A stretch of 64,000 nt of DNA from Pseudodesulfovibrio sp. S3. GTDB taxonomy: Bacteria > Desulfobacterota > Desulfovibrionia > Desulfovibrionales > Desulfovibrionaceae. Shown here piece after piece: positions 1 to 8,866 of this stretch (within the stretch, counting starts at the first letter, position 1; the number at the start of each line of letters is the position of its first letter). The translations under genes and the position numbers were made by a program. Under the pieces are notes generated by a model. The model was not told where the DNA came from, ran no database searches, and saw only the letters and a list, made by a program, of their open reading frames with translations. The stretch lies in the NCBI RefSeq assembly GCF_004025585.1, contig NZ_QTZO01000006.1, forward strand, positions 1-64,000. The letters run 5' to 3'.

Positions 1-2
1 GC

Positions 3-1568
3 ATTCACTCCAAATCCATCGGCCTGCACCTGCACCTGTACATGATCGCCCCGGGCCTGGGCGTGGAGCCTGAAAACCTCGTTCTGGTCCAGAACCCGAC
101 CGGCGGCACTTTCGGCTACAAGTTCAGCCCGACCATGGAAGCCCTTGTGGGCGCAGCCGCCCTGGCAACGGGCCGTCCGGTCTTCCTGAACTACACCTGG
201 TACCAGCAGCAGACCTACACAGGTAAGCGTTCGCCGCAGTTTACCAGCGTGCGCATGGCGGCCACCAAGGACGGCAAGCTGCTGGGCATGGAAACGGATT
301 GGACCGTGGACCACGGCCCGTATTCCGAGTTCGGCGACCTGCTGACCCTGCGCGGCGCGCAGTTCATCGGCGCGGGCTACGACGTCCCGGCCATCCGGGG
401 CGAGGGACGCACCGTCTGCACCAACCACGCCTGGGGCGCGGCCTTCCGCGGCTACGGCGGTCCCGAGTCCGAGTTCCCGTCCGAGGTGCTCATGGACGAG
501 CTGGCAGAAAAGCTCGGCATGGACCCCCTGGAACTGCGCTACAAGAACGTCTACCGCAAGGGTTCCACCACCCCTTCGGGACAGGACCCCGAAGTTTACT
601 CGCTGCCCGAGATGATTGACAAGCTCCGCCCCAAGTATGAGGCGGCCAAAAAGAAGGCGGCCGCGGATTCTACCGATGCGGTCAAGCGCGGTGTGGGCCT
701 TGCCGTGTCCGTGTACGGCTCCGGCCTGGACGGACCGGACTCCTCCGAAGTGGACATCGAGCTGAACGCCGACGGCAGCGTGACCCTCTATACCTGCTGG
801 GAAGACCACGGCCAGGGCGCTGACATGGGTTCTCTGGGCACGGCCCACGAGGCCTTGCTGCCCCTGAACCTGAAACCCGGACAGATTCATCTGGTCATGA
901 ACGATACCAGCCTGGCTCCCAATGCGGGACCGGCAGGCGGCAGCCGTTCGCAGGTCGTGACCGGCCAGGCCACCAAGAATGCCTGCGAGCAGCTCATCGC
1001 AGCCATGAAGAAGCCCAACGGTTCTTTCCGCACCCATGCGGAGATGGAGGCCGAGAAGCTGGATCTGCGCTATCACGGCAAGTGGACGGCCCCGGCCAAC
1101 GCTTGTGACGAGAACGGTCAGGGCAGCCCCTTCTGCTGCTATATGTACGGCGTGTTCATGGCCGAGGTGGCCGTGGAAGTGGCCACAGGCAAGACCACCG
1201 TGGAAAAAATGACCATGGTGGCCGACATCGGCAAGGTGAACAACTTCCTGGTGACCGACGGTCAGATCTACGGTGGTATCGCCCAGGGTATCGGCCTGGC
1301 CCTGTCCGAGGATTACGAGGACATCAAGAAGCACTCGACCATGGTCGGCGCGGGGCTTCCGTACATCAAGGACATCCCGGACAACATGGAGATCATCTAT
1401 GTGGAAAGCCCGCGCCCAGATGGCCCCTATGGTGCTTCCGGCGTCGGCGAGATCCCGCTGTGCGGTCCGCACCCGGCGATCATCAACGCCATTTACAATG
1501 CTTGTGGCGTGCGGATCAAGGAATTGCCGGCCCTTCCCGAAAAGGTGCTGGCCGGACTCAAGGCCTAA
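3..1568 (+). CDS. mop: Aldehyde oxidoreductase (molybdenum hydroxylase, MOP), C-terminal part, 5' end outside window
   Basis: This is the Mo-binding part of a xanthine-oxidase-family aldehyde oxidoreductase, which oxidises aldehydes to carboxylic acids using molybdopterin cytosine dinucleotide and two [2Fe-2S] clusters. The reading frame is open from base 3, so the N-terminal [2Fe-2S] domains lie before the window; about 521 of an expected ~907 residues are present. From memory of the Desulfovibrio gigas protein, long stretches match, including GGTFGYKFSPT, the AFRGYGGPES loop, DHGQGAD, the GPAGGSR Mo-site loop and the ending GVRIKELPALPEKVL. The catalytic base is the Glu of GVGEIPL, codon 1449-1451. 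A terminator follows at 1587-1620 and a putative accessory cluster begins at 1644. Nothing looks damaged in the visible part. Confidence 0.95.
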   Translation: MHSKSIGLHLHLYMIAPGLGVEPENLVLVQNPTGGTFGYKFSPTMEALVGAAALATGRPVFLNYTWYQQQTYTGKRSPQFTSVRMAATKDGKLLGMETDWTVDHGPYSEFGDLLTLRGAQFIGAGYDVPAIRGEGRTVCTNHAWGAAFRGYGGPESEFPSEVLMDELAEKLGMDPLELRYKNVYRKGSTTPSGQDPEVYSLPEMIDKLRPKYEAAKKKAAADSTDAVKRGVGLAVSVYGSGLDGPDSSEVDIELNADGSVTLYTCWEDHGQGADMGSLGTAHEALLPLNLKPGQIHLVMNDTSLAPNAGPAGGSRSQVVTGQATKNACEQLIAAMKKPNGSFRTHAEMEAEKLDLRYHGKWTAPANACDENGQGSPFCCYMYGVFMAEVAVEVATGKTTVEKMTMVADIGKVNNFLVTDGQIYGGIAQGIGLALSEDYEDIKKHSTMVGAGLPYIKDIPDNMEIIYVESPRPDGPYGASGVGEIPLCGPHPAIINAIYNACGVRIKELPALPEKVLAGLKA

Positions 1569-1586
1569 CCTGCAATGAATAACGGG

Positions 1587-1620
1587 AGCGGTCCGTGTTA
1601 AGGCATGGACCGCTTTCTTT
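1587..1620 (+). terminator. Rho-independent terminator after mop
   Basis: An 11-bp stem (1587-1597 with 1604-1614, one G-U pair) closes a 6-base loop TTAAGG and is followed by TTCTTT. It lies 19 nt after the mop stop codon and 24 nt before the next start. It probably sets a high mop to low accessory-gene ratio by partial read-through, as no clear separate promoter is visible in the short gap. Confidence 0.8.
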
Positions 1621-1643
1621 AATTTGGATATGCAAGGGCAATT

Positions 1644-3893
1644 ATGGAACAGTCAGAATTGAGACAATGGGAGCGTAAGTGTGTGCAGGAGGAGGTGCCC
1701 TGGTGCATCGCCGCCTGTCCTCTGCATGTGGATGCAAAATCCTTCTGCGCTCAGGTGGCCCAGCAGCGTTGGGACAAGGCATGGGCGGTTCTCGCCAAGA
1801 CCATGCCTCTTCCGGGTGTATTGGCCCGGCTGTGTGACGGGCCGTGCAAGGACGTTTGCGCCCGCAAGGATGCGGGGGGCGCCGTTGAAATGGATCGGCT
1901 TGAGCGGTTTTGCGTCGAGCAGGCCAAACCGGTCCCGCCGCCCCGGCTCCTGCCTTCTCGTCATAAATCCGTGGCCGTGGTCGGCGCAGGCATGACCGGC
2001 CTGTGCGCTGCCTGGGAAATGGTGCGGCGCGGATTTCAGGTGGCCCTGTATTGCGTTACGCCCGGCGGATCTTTGCCGGACCTGCCCGAAGGCGTCCTGC
2101 AACGCGAGCTGGACAGCCTCAAGGCCATGGGGACCGTCATCGAGGCGGGCGCTTCGATCTCTCCGGCTCTGGTGGAGTCGCTGCTTGCTGAAAAGGACGC
2201 GGTCTTTGTGGACAGCGACGACATGCCCGCTGAGGTCCTTTCCTTCGGGGAGCCTGATGCAATCACCCTCGGCACCCGGGAATCCGGATTGTTCGCCAGC
2301 CGCACGGGAGAAACCTCGGCCGTACTCCAGGCCGCCACGGGCCGCCGTGCCGCCAATTCCATAGAGCGGTTTACACAGGGCGTATCCATGGTTTCGAACA
2401 GGGAGCTGGAAGGCCCGTATGAGACGCGGCTTTACACCAATCTGGCCAAGGTGGAACCGGTCCAGCCCGTTGCCGTCGAAGCCGGATACACCGAAGCACA
2501 AGCGCGTGACGAGGCCCGAAGGTGCCTCCAATGCGAATGCATGGAATGTGTGAAAAGTTGCGAGTACCTCAGGCATTACAAGCATTATCCCAAGATTTAC
2601 GTCCGGCAGATCTACAACAATGAAAATATCGTCATGGGCACGCGCCAGGCCAACGGGCTGATCAATTCCTGTATGCTCTGCGGGCAGTGTGAGGTCCTGT
2701 GTCCGGAAGACTTTTCCATGGCTGACGTCTGCCTGCAGGCGCGCCGGGGGCTGGTCAAACAGGGCAAGATGCCGCCGTCGGCCCATGAGTTTGCCCTGCG
2801 GGACATGGCCTTTGCCGACGGCGAGAAATGTGCCCTGACCAGACATGCGCCGGGAGGCGACGTCAGCGAGTATGTGTTTTTCCCCGGCTGCCAGTTGACG
2901 GCCTCGGATCCCGAAGGGGTGGAAGCCGCGTATGCCGATCTGCGCAACCGGCTCGGCAGTGTCGGGTTGATGCTCCGATGTTGCAGCACGCCCGCACAAT
3001 GGGCCGGACAGGAGGCCATGGCGGAAGCGTCCATGACCGCATTGAAGGGTGAATGGGAATCCCTGGGCAAACCCCGGATCATTGTCGCCTGCCCCACCTG
3101 TCTCAAGACCCTGCGGCAGAGTATGCCCGAAGCGGAACTGCTGTCGCACTGGTCTGTCCTGCGCGCTTTGGGCCTGCCCGGGGGGGCTTCCTTCAAGGGC
3201 GGCGAACTGGCCGTCAACGACCCCTGCGCCGCCCGGCACGACACTGCCTTGCAGGAGGATGTCCGCGCTTTGCTGGATCAGCTCAAGGTGACGATGTCGG
3301 AGCCGGAGATGAATGGGGAATACACCCAGTGCTGCGGCTATGGCGGACTTCTGTCCGAGGCGAACCCTGATCTGGGCATGGCTGCGGCCGGCCGGCGCGC
3401 TCAAGGAATGGATGAGGATACTGTTTCCTACTGCGTCATGTGCCGGGACATGATCTCCCGGACCGGCAAACGGTCCTTGCATCTCTATGATCTGCTGTAT
3501 CCCCGGCTCGACGATCCGGGAGCGCGTCCGGCACCGGGGTATTCCGTCAGGCGGGAGAACCGTGTCCATCTCAGGGAGCGGCTGCTCCGCGAGCTCTGGC
3601 AGGATGATGAAGACAGCGCACTTCAGCCATATGAATCCATCGAGGTCCTTTTTACCGAACAGGCCTCCAACAATCTGGAAGCACGGCGTATATTGAAAAG
3701 TGACGTGCAGAAGGTCCTCTATCAGGCGCGGCAGTCGGGAACTCGGTTCGTTCATGGTGGGACCGGCCATTACCTGGCGTCCTTTCGTCCCGCGATCGTG
3801 ACCTATTGGGTTGAATACGAACAGCAGGGAGACGCCTTCCTGGTTCATAACGCATGGTATCACCGCATGCGCATATTGGGAGGTCAGCCATGA
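1644..3893 (+). CDS. Pyridine-nucleotide-disulfide-oxidoreductase-like / dicluster Fe-S / CCG-domain redox protein
   Basis: A 749-residue three-part redox protein. Residues ~1-95 resemble the GltD-type N-terminal dicluster domain with spaced Cys (CIAACP, CDGPCKDVCA). Residues ~108-140 hold a dinucleotide fold, AVVGAGMTGLCAAWE, but the FAD/NAD domain is much shorter than in GltD. A ferredoxin-like segment follows (CLQCECMECVKSC and CMLCGQCEVLCPEDF, about 290-355). The second half resembles the CCG domains of heterodisulfide reductase HdrD/HdrB (FFPGCQ, CCSTPAQWAG, CPTCLKTL, CCGYGG). A basic C-terminal region of ~140 residues is unassigned. It opens the accessory cluster and overlaps the next gene by ATGA. 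I recall relatives named as the pyridine nucleotide-disulfide oxidoreductase/dicluster-binding protein of the DVU_155x locus. An electron-transfer role is inferred. Confidence 0.75.
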   Translation: MEQSELRQWERKCVQEEVPWCIAACPLHVDAKSFCAQVAQQRWDKAWAVLAKTMPLPGVLARLCDGPCKDVCARKDAGGAVEMDRLERFCVEQAKPVPPPRLLPSRHKSVAVVGAGMTGLCAAWEMVRRGFQVALYCVTPGGSLPDLPEGVLQRELDSLKAMGTVIEAGASISPALVESLLAEKDAVFVDSDDMPAEVLSFGEPDAITLGTRESGLFASRTGETSAVLQAATGRRAANSIERFTQGVSMVSNRELEGPYETRLYTNLAKVEPVQPVAVEAGYTEAQARDEARRCLQCECMECVKSCEYLRHYKHYPKIYVRQIYNNENIVMGTRQANGLINSCMLCGQCEVLCPEDFSMADVCLQARRGLVKQGKMPPSAHEFALRDMAFADGEKCALTRHAPGGDVSEYVFFPGCQLTASDPEGVEAAYADLRNRLGSVGLMLRCCSTPAQWAGQEAMAEASMTALKGEWESLGKPRIIVACPTCLKTLRQSMPEAELLSHWSVLRALGLPGGASFKGGELAVNDPCAARHDTALQEDVRALLDQLKVTMSEPEMNGEYTQCCGYGGLLSEANPDLGMAAAGRRAQGMDEDTVSYCVMCRDMISRTGKRSLHLYDLLYPRLDDPGARPAPGYSVRRENRVHLRERLLRELWQDDEDSALQPYESIEVLFTEQASNNLEARRILKSDVQKVLYQARQSGTRFVHGGTGHYLASFRPAIVTYWVEYEQQGDAFLVHNAWYHRMRILGGQP

Positions 3894-4105
3894 GCGTAAT
3901 CAAGGTGCCTGAAGCGGATGCCGCAGGCTGGAAATGTGCGGCCTGCGATGAGGAACTGGTCTCCATGCCGGTGGAATTGGAGTATCTGGATTCTCATTTC
4001 AAGGTGGAGTTGCCGGTCTGTCCGAAATGCAAATCCGTGCTCATCCCGGAAAACCTTGCACGGGGCAAGATGAACCAGGTGGAACAGCTGCTGGAGGACA
4101 AGTAG
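3890..4105 (+). CDS. Small four-cysteine redox protein (DVU_1557 family)
   Basis: A 71-residue protein with two CxxC pairs, KCAACDE at about residue 14 and VCPKCKS at about 44, as in a rubredoxin-like or zinc-ribbon fold. The ATG at 3890 overlaps the preceding stop in ATGA, which indicates translational coupling; the open frame extends further 5' but that part lies inside the previous gene. It sits between the modular flavoprotein and the methyltransferase in the Mo-hydroxylase accessory cluster. Metal type (Fe or Zn) cannot be decided from sequence. I recall NCBI naming relatives DVU_1557 family redox protein. Confidence 0.75.
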   Translation: MSVIKVPEADAAGWKCAACDEELVSMPVELEYLDSHFKVELPVCPKCKSVLIPENLARGKMNQVEQLLEDK

Positions 4106-4107
4106 CC

Positions 4108-4776
4108 GTGCAGTCCGTTCCCATGCCGCTTTGGGAGAAGCCTGTGCTGCGAAAGGCTGCCGGTGACACCTTGCGTCCGGGGGGATTCTTCGTCACGGAC
4201 CGGGCCGCGGAATCCATCGGGGTGGTGCCGGGTTGGCGTGTCCTTGATGTCGGCAGCGGATTGGGGGCCACCGTGGGCCGGTTGCGATCCCGTTTCGGGG
4301 CCGAGGCCTGGGGGATTGAGCCGTCCGGCGGCCAGATCGGGCGGACCGTCGACCCGTCCGGGCTGGTGCAGGCGTGCGGTGACCGGTTGCCTTTTCGGTC
4401 AGCCGTATTTGACGCGGTTTTTTGCGAGTGCGTTTTTTCCCTGTTCGAAGACAAACCCGGCGGGCTACGAGAATTCCATAGGGTACTCAGGCCGGGCGGA
4501 CACCTGGTCCTCGCCGATCTTTTTTCCCCCGAGGAAGGCCTTGCGCAGGGCGCTTCCTGCGCGGATCGGGCCAAACCCCTCTCCGCTGTTCGCGGCATGG
4601 CGGAAGCGCATGGCTTTCGCGTGCACGTGACGGAAGACCACTCCCGTCATCTCAGGGAACTCGCTGCACGATTGATTTTTGCTCAGGACGGGGAAGACCG
4701 GGCGTGCTGTTGCGACCGGCGTCTCGGCTACTATCTGATGCTCGCGCAAAAACAGGAAGGGTCACATGTTGGATGA
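4108..4776 (+). CDS. trsM: Class I SAM-dependent methyltransferase (DVU_1556 family, TrsM-like)
   Basis: A 222-residue methyltransferase with motif I VLDVGSGLGATVGRL and later LRPGGHLVLADLF. It also has CCCDRRLGYYLM near the C-terminus, an unusual triple Cys. I chose the GTG at 4108: GGAGGA lies about 9 nt upstream and the start is 3 nt after the previous stop, while the longer open frame would run inside the previous gene. It overlaps the following C_GCAxxG_C_C gene by 11 nt. The substrate is unknown; in this family the gene travels with the radical SAM protein TrsS, so a cofactor intermediate or a peptide is possible. The symbol is from memory of NCBI naming and is less certain than the fold. 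Confidence 0.75.
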   Translation: MQSVPMPLWEKPVLRKAAGDTLRPGGFFVTDRAAESIGVVPGWRVLDVGSGLGATVGRLRSRFGAEAWGIEPSGGQIGRTVDPSGLVQACGDRLPFRSAVFDAVFCECVFSLFEDKPGGLREFHRVLRPGGHLVLADLFSPEEGLAQGASCADRAKPLSAVRGMAEAHGFRVHVTEDHSRHLRELAARLIFAQDGEDRACCCDRRLGYYLMLAQKQEGSHVG

Positions 4777-5221
4777 TACCGGAATCAAGATGATGGAACT
4801 GGGCGGCAAGGGCTACTGCTGCAGCCAGATCATGGTGCTGCTCGCCCTGGAGGAAACGGGTCGGGAGAACCCCGATCTGGTCCGCGCCGCCGCAGGGTTG
4901 TGCAACGGTCTGGGCGACTGCTCCGGTCCCTGCGGCGTACTGACCGGAGCGGCACTCCTGCTCGGCATGTACGCGGGCAAGGGCACGGACATCGAGGAGG
5001 CCGAGGCCGTCCTGCCGGTCATGCTTGAATCGTTGCGCGATTCGTTTGCCGGGGCCACGGCGGATTTCGGCGGCATCTCCTGCGGCGACATTCTCAGTGG
5101 CGGATGCGGCCAGCCAAATCCCGCCATTTGCGGCGGGTTGGTGGCGGACACCTTTGCCAGGGTGCGAGAAATCCTGGTCGAGAACGGATTGGACCCGTCC
5201 CAGGGGCGTGATCTGTCGTGA
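4766..5221 (+). CDS. C_GCAxxG_C_C family redox protein (DVU_1555 family)
   Basis: A 151-residue cysteine-rich protein. YCCSQ at about residues 17-21, Cys46, Cys52 and Cys56 in GLCNGLGDCSGPCGVLTG, and a later ISCGD and FGG region match the C_GCAxxG_C_C family, whose members are thought to bind a metal or cluster or act in redox/selenium-linked chemistry. The exact function is not established. It overlaps trsM at its start and its stop overlaps the trsS GTG (GTGA), so the three are translationally coupled. The context suggests a partner of TrsS in Mo-hydroxylase cofactor assembly. Confidence 0.8.
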   Translation: MLDDTGIKMMELGGKGYCCSQIMVLLALEETGRENPDLVRAAAGLCNGLGDCSGPCGVLTGAALLLGMYAGKGTDIEEAEAVLPVMLESLRDSFAGATADFGGISCGDILSGGCGQPNPAICGGLVADTFARVREILVENGLDPSQGRDLS

Positions 5222-6582
5222 ACCGTGTTGCGCGCAGTGTCTGTCCGGTATGCCTGAAGCCGATTGCGGCCGAGCACGAAACCGTGGGCCATGAGACGTT
5301 TCTGGTCAAGCAGTGCCCTGAACACGGTTCGTTTCGGACCATTGTCTGGCGAGGCCAGCCCGATTTTAACGACTGGTCCCGGGTCAAGATTCCTTCCATG
5401 CCCAAAGAGCCTTCCACCCGCGTGGACCAGGGGTGCCCGCTCGACTGCGGTTTGTGCGACGCCCACCGGCAGCATACCTGCACAGCGGTGCTGGAGGTGA
5501 CGTGGCGGTGCGACCTGGGCTGCCCGGTCTGTTTTGCCTCGTCCGGCAAAAGTGCTCCACCGGACCCGTCGATCGCGGAACTTGGTGTGCTGTTCGACAA
5601 GGTCATGCACGCCTCCGGTCCCTGCAATATCCAGCTTTCCGGTGGTGAACCCACGGTCAGGGATGATCTGCCTGAGTTGATCCGGGTTGCCAAGGGCAAG
5701 GGGTTTCCTTTTGTCCAGTTGAACACCAACGGTTTGCGTATCGGCCGCGAGCCGGGATACGCCCGCAGCCTGGCCCAGGCAGGACTGGATTCCGTGTTCC
5801 TGCAATTCGACGGCATGAGCGACCCTGTGTACACCGCCTTGCGTGGGCGTCCGTTAATGGATCGCAAACTGGCGGCGGTGGAGGCGCTGGCCCAGGCCGG
5901 GATCGGTGTGGTGCTGGTGCCGACCGTGGTGCCGGGCGTCAACGACGGGGAGGTGGGCGCGATCATCCGCATGGCGGCGGCGCATTCGCCCTGTGTGCGC
6001 GGAGTGCATTTCCAGCCGGTGAGTTATTTTGGCCGGTACCCGGAGGCCCCGGGAGACGGGCAGCGCATCACCCTGCCGGAACTGATGCGGCTCCTTGAGG
6101 CGCAGACAGACGGGGCGCTTCGGGCCGTGGATTTCCGGCCGCCGGGGTGCGAGCATTCCCACTGTTCATTTCATGCCAATTATGTGGTCATGGAGACGGG
6201 CGGGTTGAAACGGTTGTCGGCCAATGCCCGGTGCGACTGTGCGCCGCGTCCGGCCTCGGAGGGCGCGGATGCGTCCAAGGCGTTCGTGAAGCGGCAATGG
6301 GCCAGCCCGGGACAGGTCCTGCCCATGGCGGCCGCCCGCGACGATTTGAACGGCTTGGATGACCTGGACAGGTTCATCGCCCGCGCCGCCACGCACACTC
6401 TGGCTGTCTCGGCCATGGCCTTTCAGGATTGCTGGACCCTGGACCTTGAGCGTCTCAAGGGATGCTGTATCCATATCGTGTCGCCGGACGGGCGGCTGAT
6501 CCCCTTTTGCGCCTATAACCTGACCTCCATGGACGGCGAAACCCTGTACCGGGGAAGGTGTCATGGGCCTGCCGTTTCTTGA
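5218..6582 (+). CDS. trsS: Radical SAM (seleno)protein TrsS family, all-Cys form
   Basis: A 454-residue radical SAM enzyme. The [4Fe-4S]/SAM motif is CDLGCPVC (Cys98, Cys102, Cys105; CX3CX2C), followed by the SAM-binding LSGGEPTVRDDLPEL. Extra cysteines are CPVC at 9-12, CPLDCGLC at 73-80, C88, CDCAP and a C-terminal CCIHIVSP...PFCAYN region, which may hold auxiliary clusters. The start is GTG at 5218, overlapping the previous stop. From memory some relatives carry selenocysteine; here every such site is encoded by TGC/TGT and there is no in-frame TGA. The substrate is unknown. It is the most distinctive member of the accessory cluster. Confidence 0.8.
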   Translation: MNRVARSVCPVCLKPIAAEHETVGHETFLVKQCPEHGSFRTIVWRGQPDFNDWSRVKIPSMPKEPSTRVDQGCPLDCGLCDAHRQHTCTAVLEVTWRCDLGCPVCFASSGKSAPPDPSIAELGVLFDKVMHASGPCNIQLSGGEPTVRDDLPELIRVAKGKGFPFVQLNTNGLRIGREPGYARSLAQAGLDSVFLQFDGMSDPVYTALRGRPLMDRKLAAVEALAQAGIGVVLVPTVVPGVNDGEVGAIIRMAAAHSPCVRGVHFQPVSYFGRYPEAPGDGQRITLPELMRLLEAQTDGALRAVDFRPPGCEHSHCSFHANYVVMETGGLKRLSANARCDCAPRPASEGADASKAFVKRQWASPGQVLPMAAARDDLNGLDDLDRFIARAATHTLAVSAMAFQDCWTLDLERLKGCCIHIVSPDGRLIPFCAYNLTSMDGETLYRGRCHGPAVS

Positions 6583-7867
6583 CCAATGGCTCGTGCGCCG
6601 CATGCAGTGGGATCGGGACCTGCCGCCCACGTCCGGCCAGCTCCGTGAATGGCAGCTGGCCCGGTTGCGGGAGATCGTGGCCCATGCCCAGACAAACAGC
6701 CCCTTCTATGCCCGGCATCTGGAAGGCGTTGACGCCTTTGCAATCGAATCCTTTGACGATTTTTCGCGCCTGCCCACGATCACCCCGGACCATATGCGAG
6801 AGACCCCGGAACAACTCCTTTGTGTTTCCCAGGATGCAGTCGCACGGGCGGTGACGTTGACCAGCTCCGGCACCACGGGGCCGCCGAAACGGATTTTCCA
6901 TACCGAGGAAGATCTAGAGGCCACGGTGGATTATTTTGCCTGGGGCATGGGCAATATCGCGGGCAAGGGCCGGACCGTGCTCGTGCTCATGCCCGGAGAC
7001 CGGCCCGGCGGGGTCGGGCGGCTCCTGGTCGACGCCCTGACCAGGGCCGGTGGCCGCGCCGTGACCCACGGGGTCATGGAAAACGTGGACGTTGCCCTTG
7101 ACCAATGCCTGGAAGAGGCGGCGGACTGTGTTGTCGGTTCCCCGGCCCATGTCCATATGCTGGCCCACGCCTGGCAGAGGCGGGGGTTGCCCAAGGGGAC
7201 GATCCGGTCGGTATTGCTGTGTTGGGACGCGATCCCGGAGGCCGTGGCCGCCAACGTGGAGCGTCTGTTCGGGTGCCGGGTATTCCGTCATTGGGGCATG
7301 ATCGAGACCGGTCTGGGCGGTGCCGTCGAATGCGCACCCGGTTCGGGCATGCATCTGCGCGAGGCCGACGTGTTCATGGAGATAGTGGACCCTGAAACCG
7401 GCGCCGGATTGCCGGATGGCGAGTTCGGGGAGATGGTCGTGACCACGCCGCTCAAGCGCGGAATGCCGCTCATCCGTTATCGGACCGGGGACACGGGCCG
7501 GATTCTCACGGGGCAATGCAGCTGTGAAAGCCCCTTGCGCCGCCTTGATCCTTTGATTTACCGTAGGCTTGAGGGCGTGGCGACAGGTCCTGAAACGTTG
7601 ACGCTGCGGACATTGAATGAGGCCCTGTACGGCGTGCCCGGACTAGCGGATTTCGCTGCACGGTTTGACGGCGGCAGGCTGCGTCTGACCGTGTGCGGCG
7701 GCAACGGCGTGTCGCGAGACGTGCGTGTTGCCTTGCAGACCGTGCCCGCCGTGGAGCGCGGACGCGCCTTTGGCTGTCTGGAAATAGATATCGATGTCAA
7801 GAACGACGGTACTCCGGCCATCGCGGGCCTGGGAAAGCGTTGCATACATACTGATCTGGAGAAATGA
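6563..7867 (+). CDS. AMP-dependent CoA ligase, PaaK-like (DVU_1553 family)
   Basis: A 434-residue adenylate-forming enzyme resembling phenylacetate-CoA ligase in length and motifs. P-loop LTSSGTTGPPKR lies at about residue 94, the A5-like HWGMIETGLGG motif near 244, and MPLIRYRTGDTGRI near 305. It overlaps trsS by 20 nt. The natural acid is unknown. One idea is activation of the acid produced by the aldehyde oxidoreductase encoded upstream; another is adenylation of a cofactor precursor. The DVU_1553-family name is from memory. Confidence 0.8.
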   Translation: MGLPFLDQWLVRRMQWDRDLPPTSGQLREWQLARLREIVAHAQTNSPFYARHLEGVDAFAIESFDDFSRLPTITPDHMRETPEQLLCVSQDAVARAVTLTSSGTTGPPKRIFHTEEDLEATVDYFAWGMGNIAGKGRTVLVLMPGDRPGGVGRLLVDALTRAGGRAVTHGVMENVDVALDQCLEEAADCVVGSPAHVHMLAHAWQRRGLPKGTIRSVLLCWDAIPEAVAANVERLFGCRVFRHWGMIETGLGGAVECAPGSGMHLREADVFMEIVDPETGAGLPDGEFGEMVVTTPLKRGMPLIRYRTGDTGRILTGQCSCESPLRRLDPLIYRRLEGVATGPETLTLRTLNEALYGVPGLADFAARFDGGRLRLTVCGGNGVSRDVRVALQTVPAVERGRAFGCLEIDIDVKNDGTPAIAGLGKRCIHTDLEK

Positions 7868-7870
7868 TCC

Positions 7871-8866
7871 ATGAAAGCGTTTGTTCGTTCCGTAAATGAG
7901 TTTATCAGGCTGGGACAGCCTTTTGTGTTGGCGACCGTGGTGGAAAGTTCGGGGTCCACGCCGCGCTCTTCGGGCGCAAAGATGGCCGTGCGGGCCGACG
8001 GCTCCATCATAGGCACCGTGGGCGGCGGGCTGGCAGAGGCCCAGGCATGCAAGTCCGCTCAGGAAATGATTGCGGCAGGCGCACCGAATGGTCAGGCCCA
8101 GTTGACCTTCGTGGACATGACCCAGGAACTGGCCGCCGATTCGGACATGATTTGCGGCGGCGGGTTGTCCGTGCTGCTCGAAGTCGTGGCTCCGAACGGA
8201 CCGTGCGCCAAGGCGTATATCGAGCTGGACAGCTTGCTGCGCAAGGGGACTTCAGCGGTCCTGGTCACCGATGTAACGGGGACCGAAGACCTGTGCACCG
8301 AGGGCCATGCCGTTCGGACCGGTTCCCTTGAGAACCCGCAGCCCGTTTTGGAAAGATACATTGACTTCATGCGGTTGTCGGAGCCGTTTATCCCTCCGGC
8401 TCCGTTGTATATTTTTGGTGCGGGGCATGTTTCCCGATTCACTGCACGCGTGGCCGCCATGGTCGGTTTCCGCACCGTGGTGCTTGACGACCGTGCCGAA
8501 TATGCAAACGTCGAACGGTTCCCCGAGGCCGATGAAGTGGTGGTCCTGCCGTCCTTTGCCGGGTGCTGCGACAGACTGGCCGAGGATGAGGACGCCTTCA
8601 TCGTCATCGTGACCAGGGGGCACATGCATGATCGGAATGTGCTGGCCGAGGCCCTGCGGACCAAGGCGAGATACGTGGGCATGATCGGCAGCAGCAAGAA
8701 GCGCAACAAGATTTACGAGTCCCTGCTGGCTGACGGATTCACGCAGGCTGACATCGACAGGTGTTATTCCCCCATCGGCCTGACCATCGGCGCGCAGACG
8801 CCCGAGGAAATCGGCGTCAGTATCGTGGGCGAACTGATTCAGGTGCGGGCCGGGCAGGGGGCATGA
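7871..8866 (+). CDS. XdhC/CoxI-family molybdenum hydroxylase maturation protein
   Basis: A 331-residue protein with the N-terminal XdhC/CoxI domain (VESSGSTPRSSGAKM, GTVGGGLAEA) and a C-terminal Rossmann domain (YIFGAGHVSRFTARVA, about residue 178; MIGSSKKRNKIYESL). In the family XdhC binds molybdenum cofactor, aids its terminal sulfuration and delivers it to xanthine-dehydrogenase-type enzymes. That fits mop upstream and a MocA-like gene directly downstream (ATGA overlap). GGAG about 9 nt upstream supports the ATG at 7871. This gene is the strongest functional link between the cluster and mop. Confidence 0.9.
   Translation: MKAFVRSVNEFIRLGQPFVLATVVESSGSTPRSSGAKMAVRADGSIIGTVGGGLAEAQACKSAQEMIAAGAPNGQAQLTFVDMTQELAADSDMICGGGLSVLLEVVAPNGPCAKAYIELDSLLRKGTSAVLVTDVTGTEDLCTEGHAVRTGSLENPQPVLERYIDFMRLSEPFIPPAPLYIFGAGHVSRFTARVAAMVGFRTVVLDDRAEYANVERFPEADEVVVLPSFAGCCDRLAEDEDAFIVIVTRGHMHDRNVLAEALRTKARYVGMIGSSKKRNKIYESLLADGFTQADIDRCYSPIGLTIGAQTPEEIGVSIVGELIQVRAGQGA

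Noticed and set aside
1653-3863. 736-codon open frame on the minus strand
   Set aside because: Antisense shadow of the modular redox gene at 1644-3893; low-complexity translation without family motifs, whereas the + strand has clear Cys and FAD motifs.
5218-6582. Possible selenocysteine codon in TrsS
   Set aside because: No in-frame TGA before the stop; all conserved redox positions are TGC or TGT.
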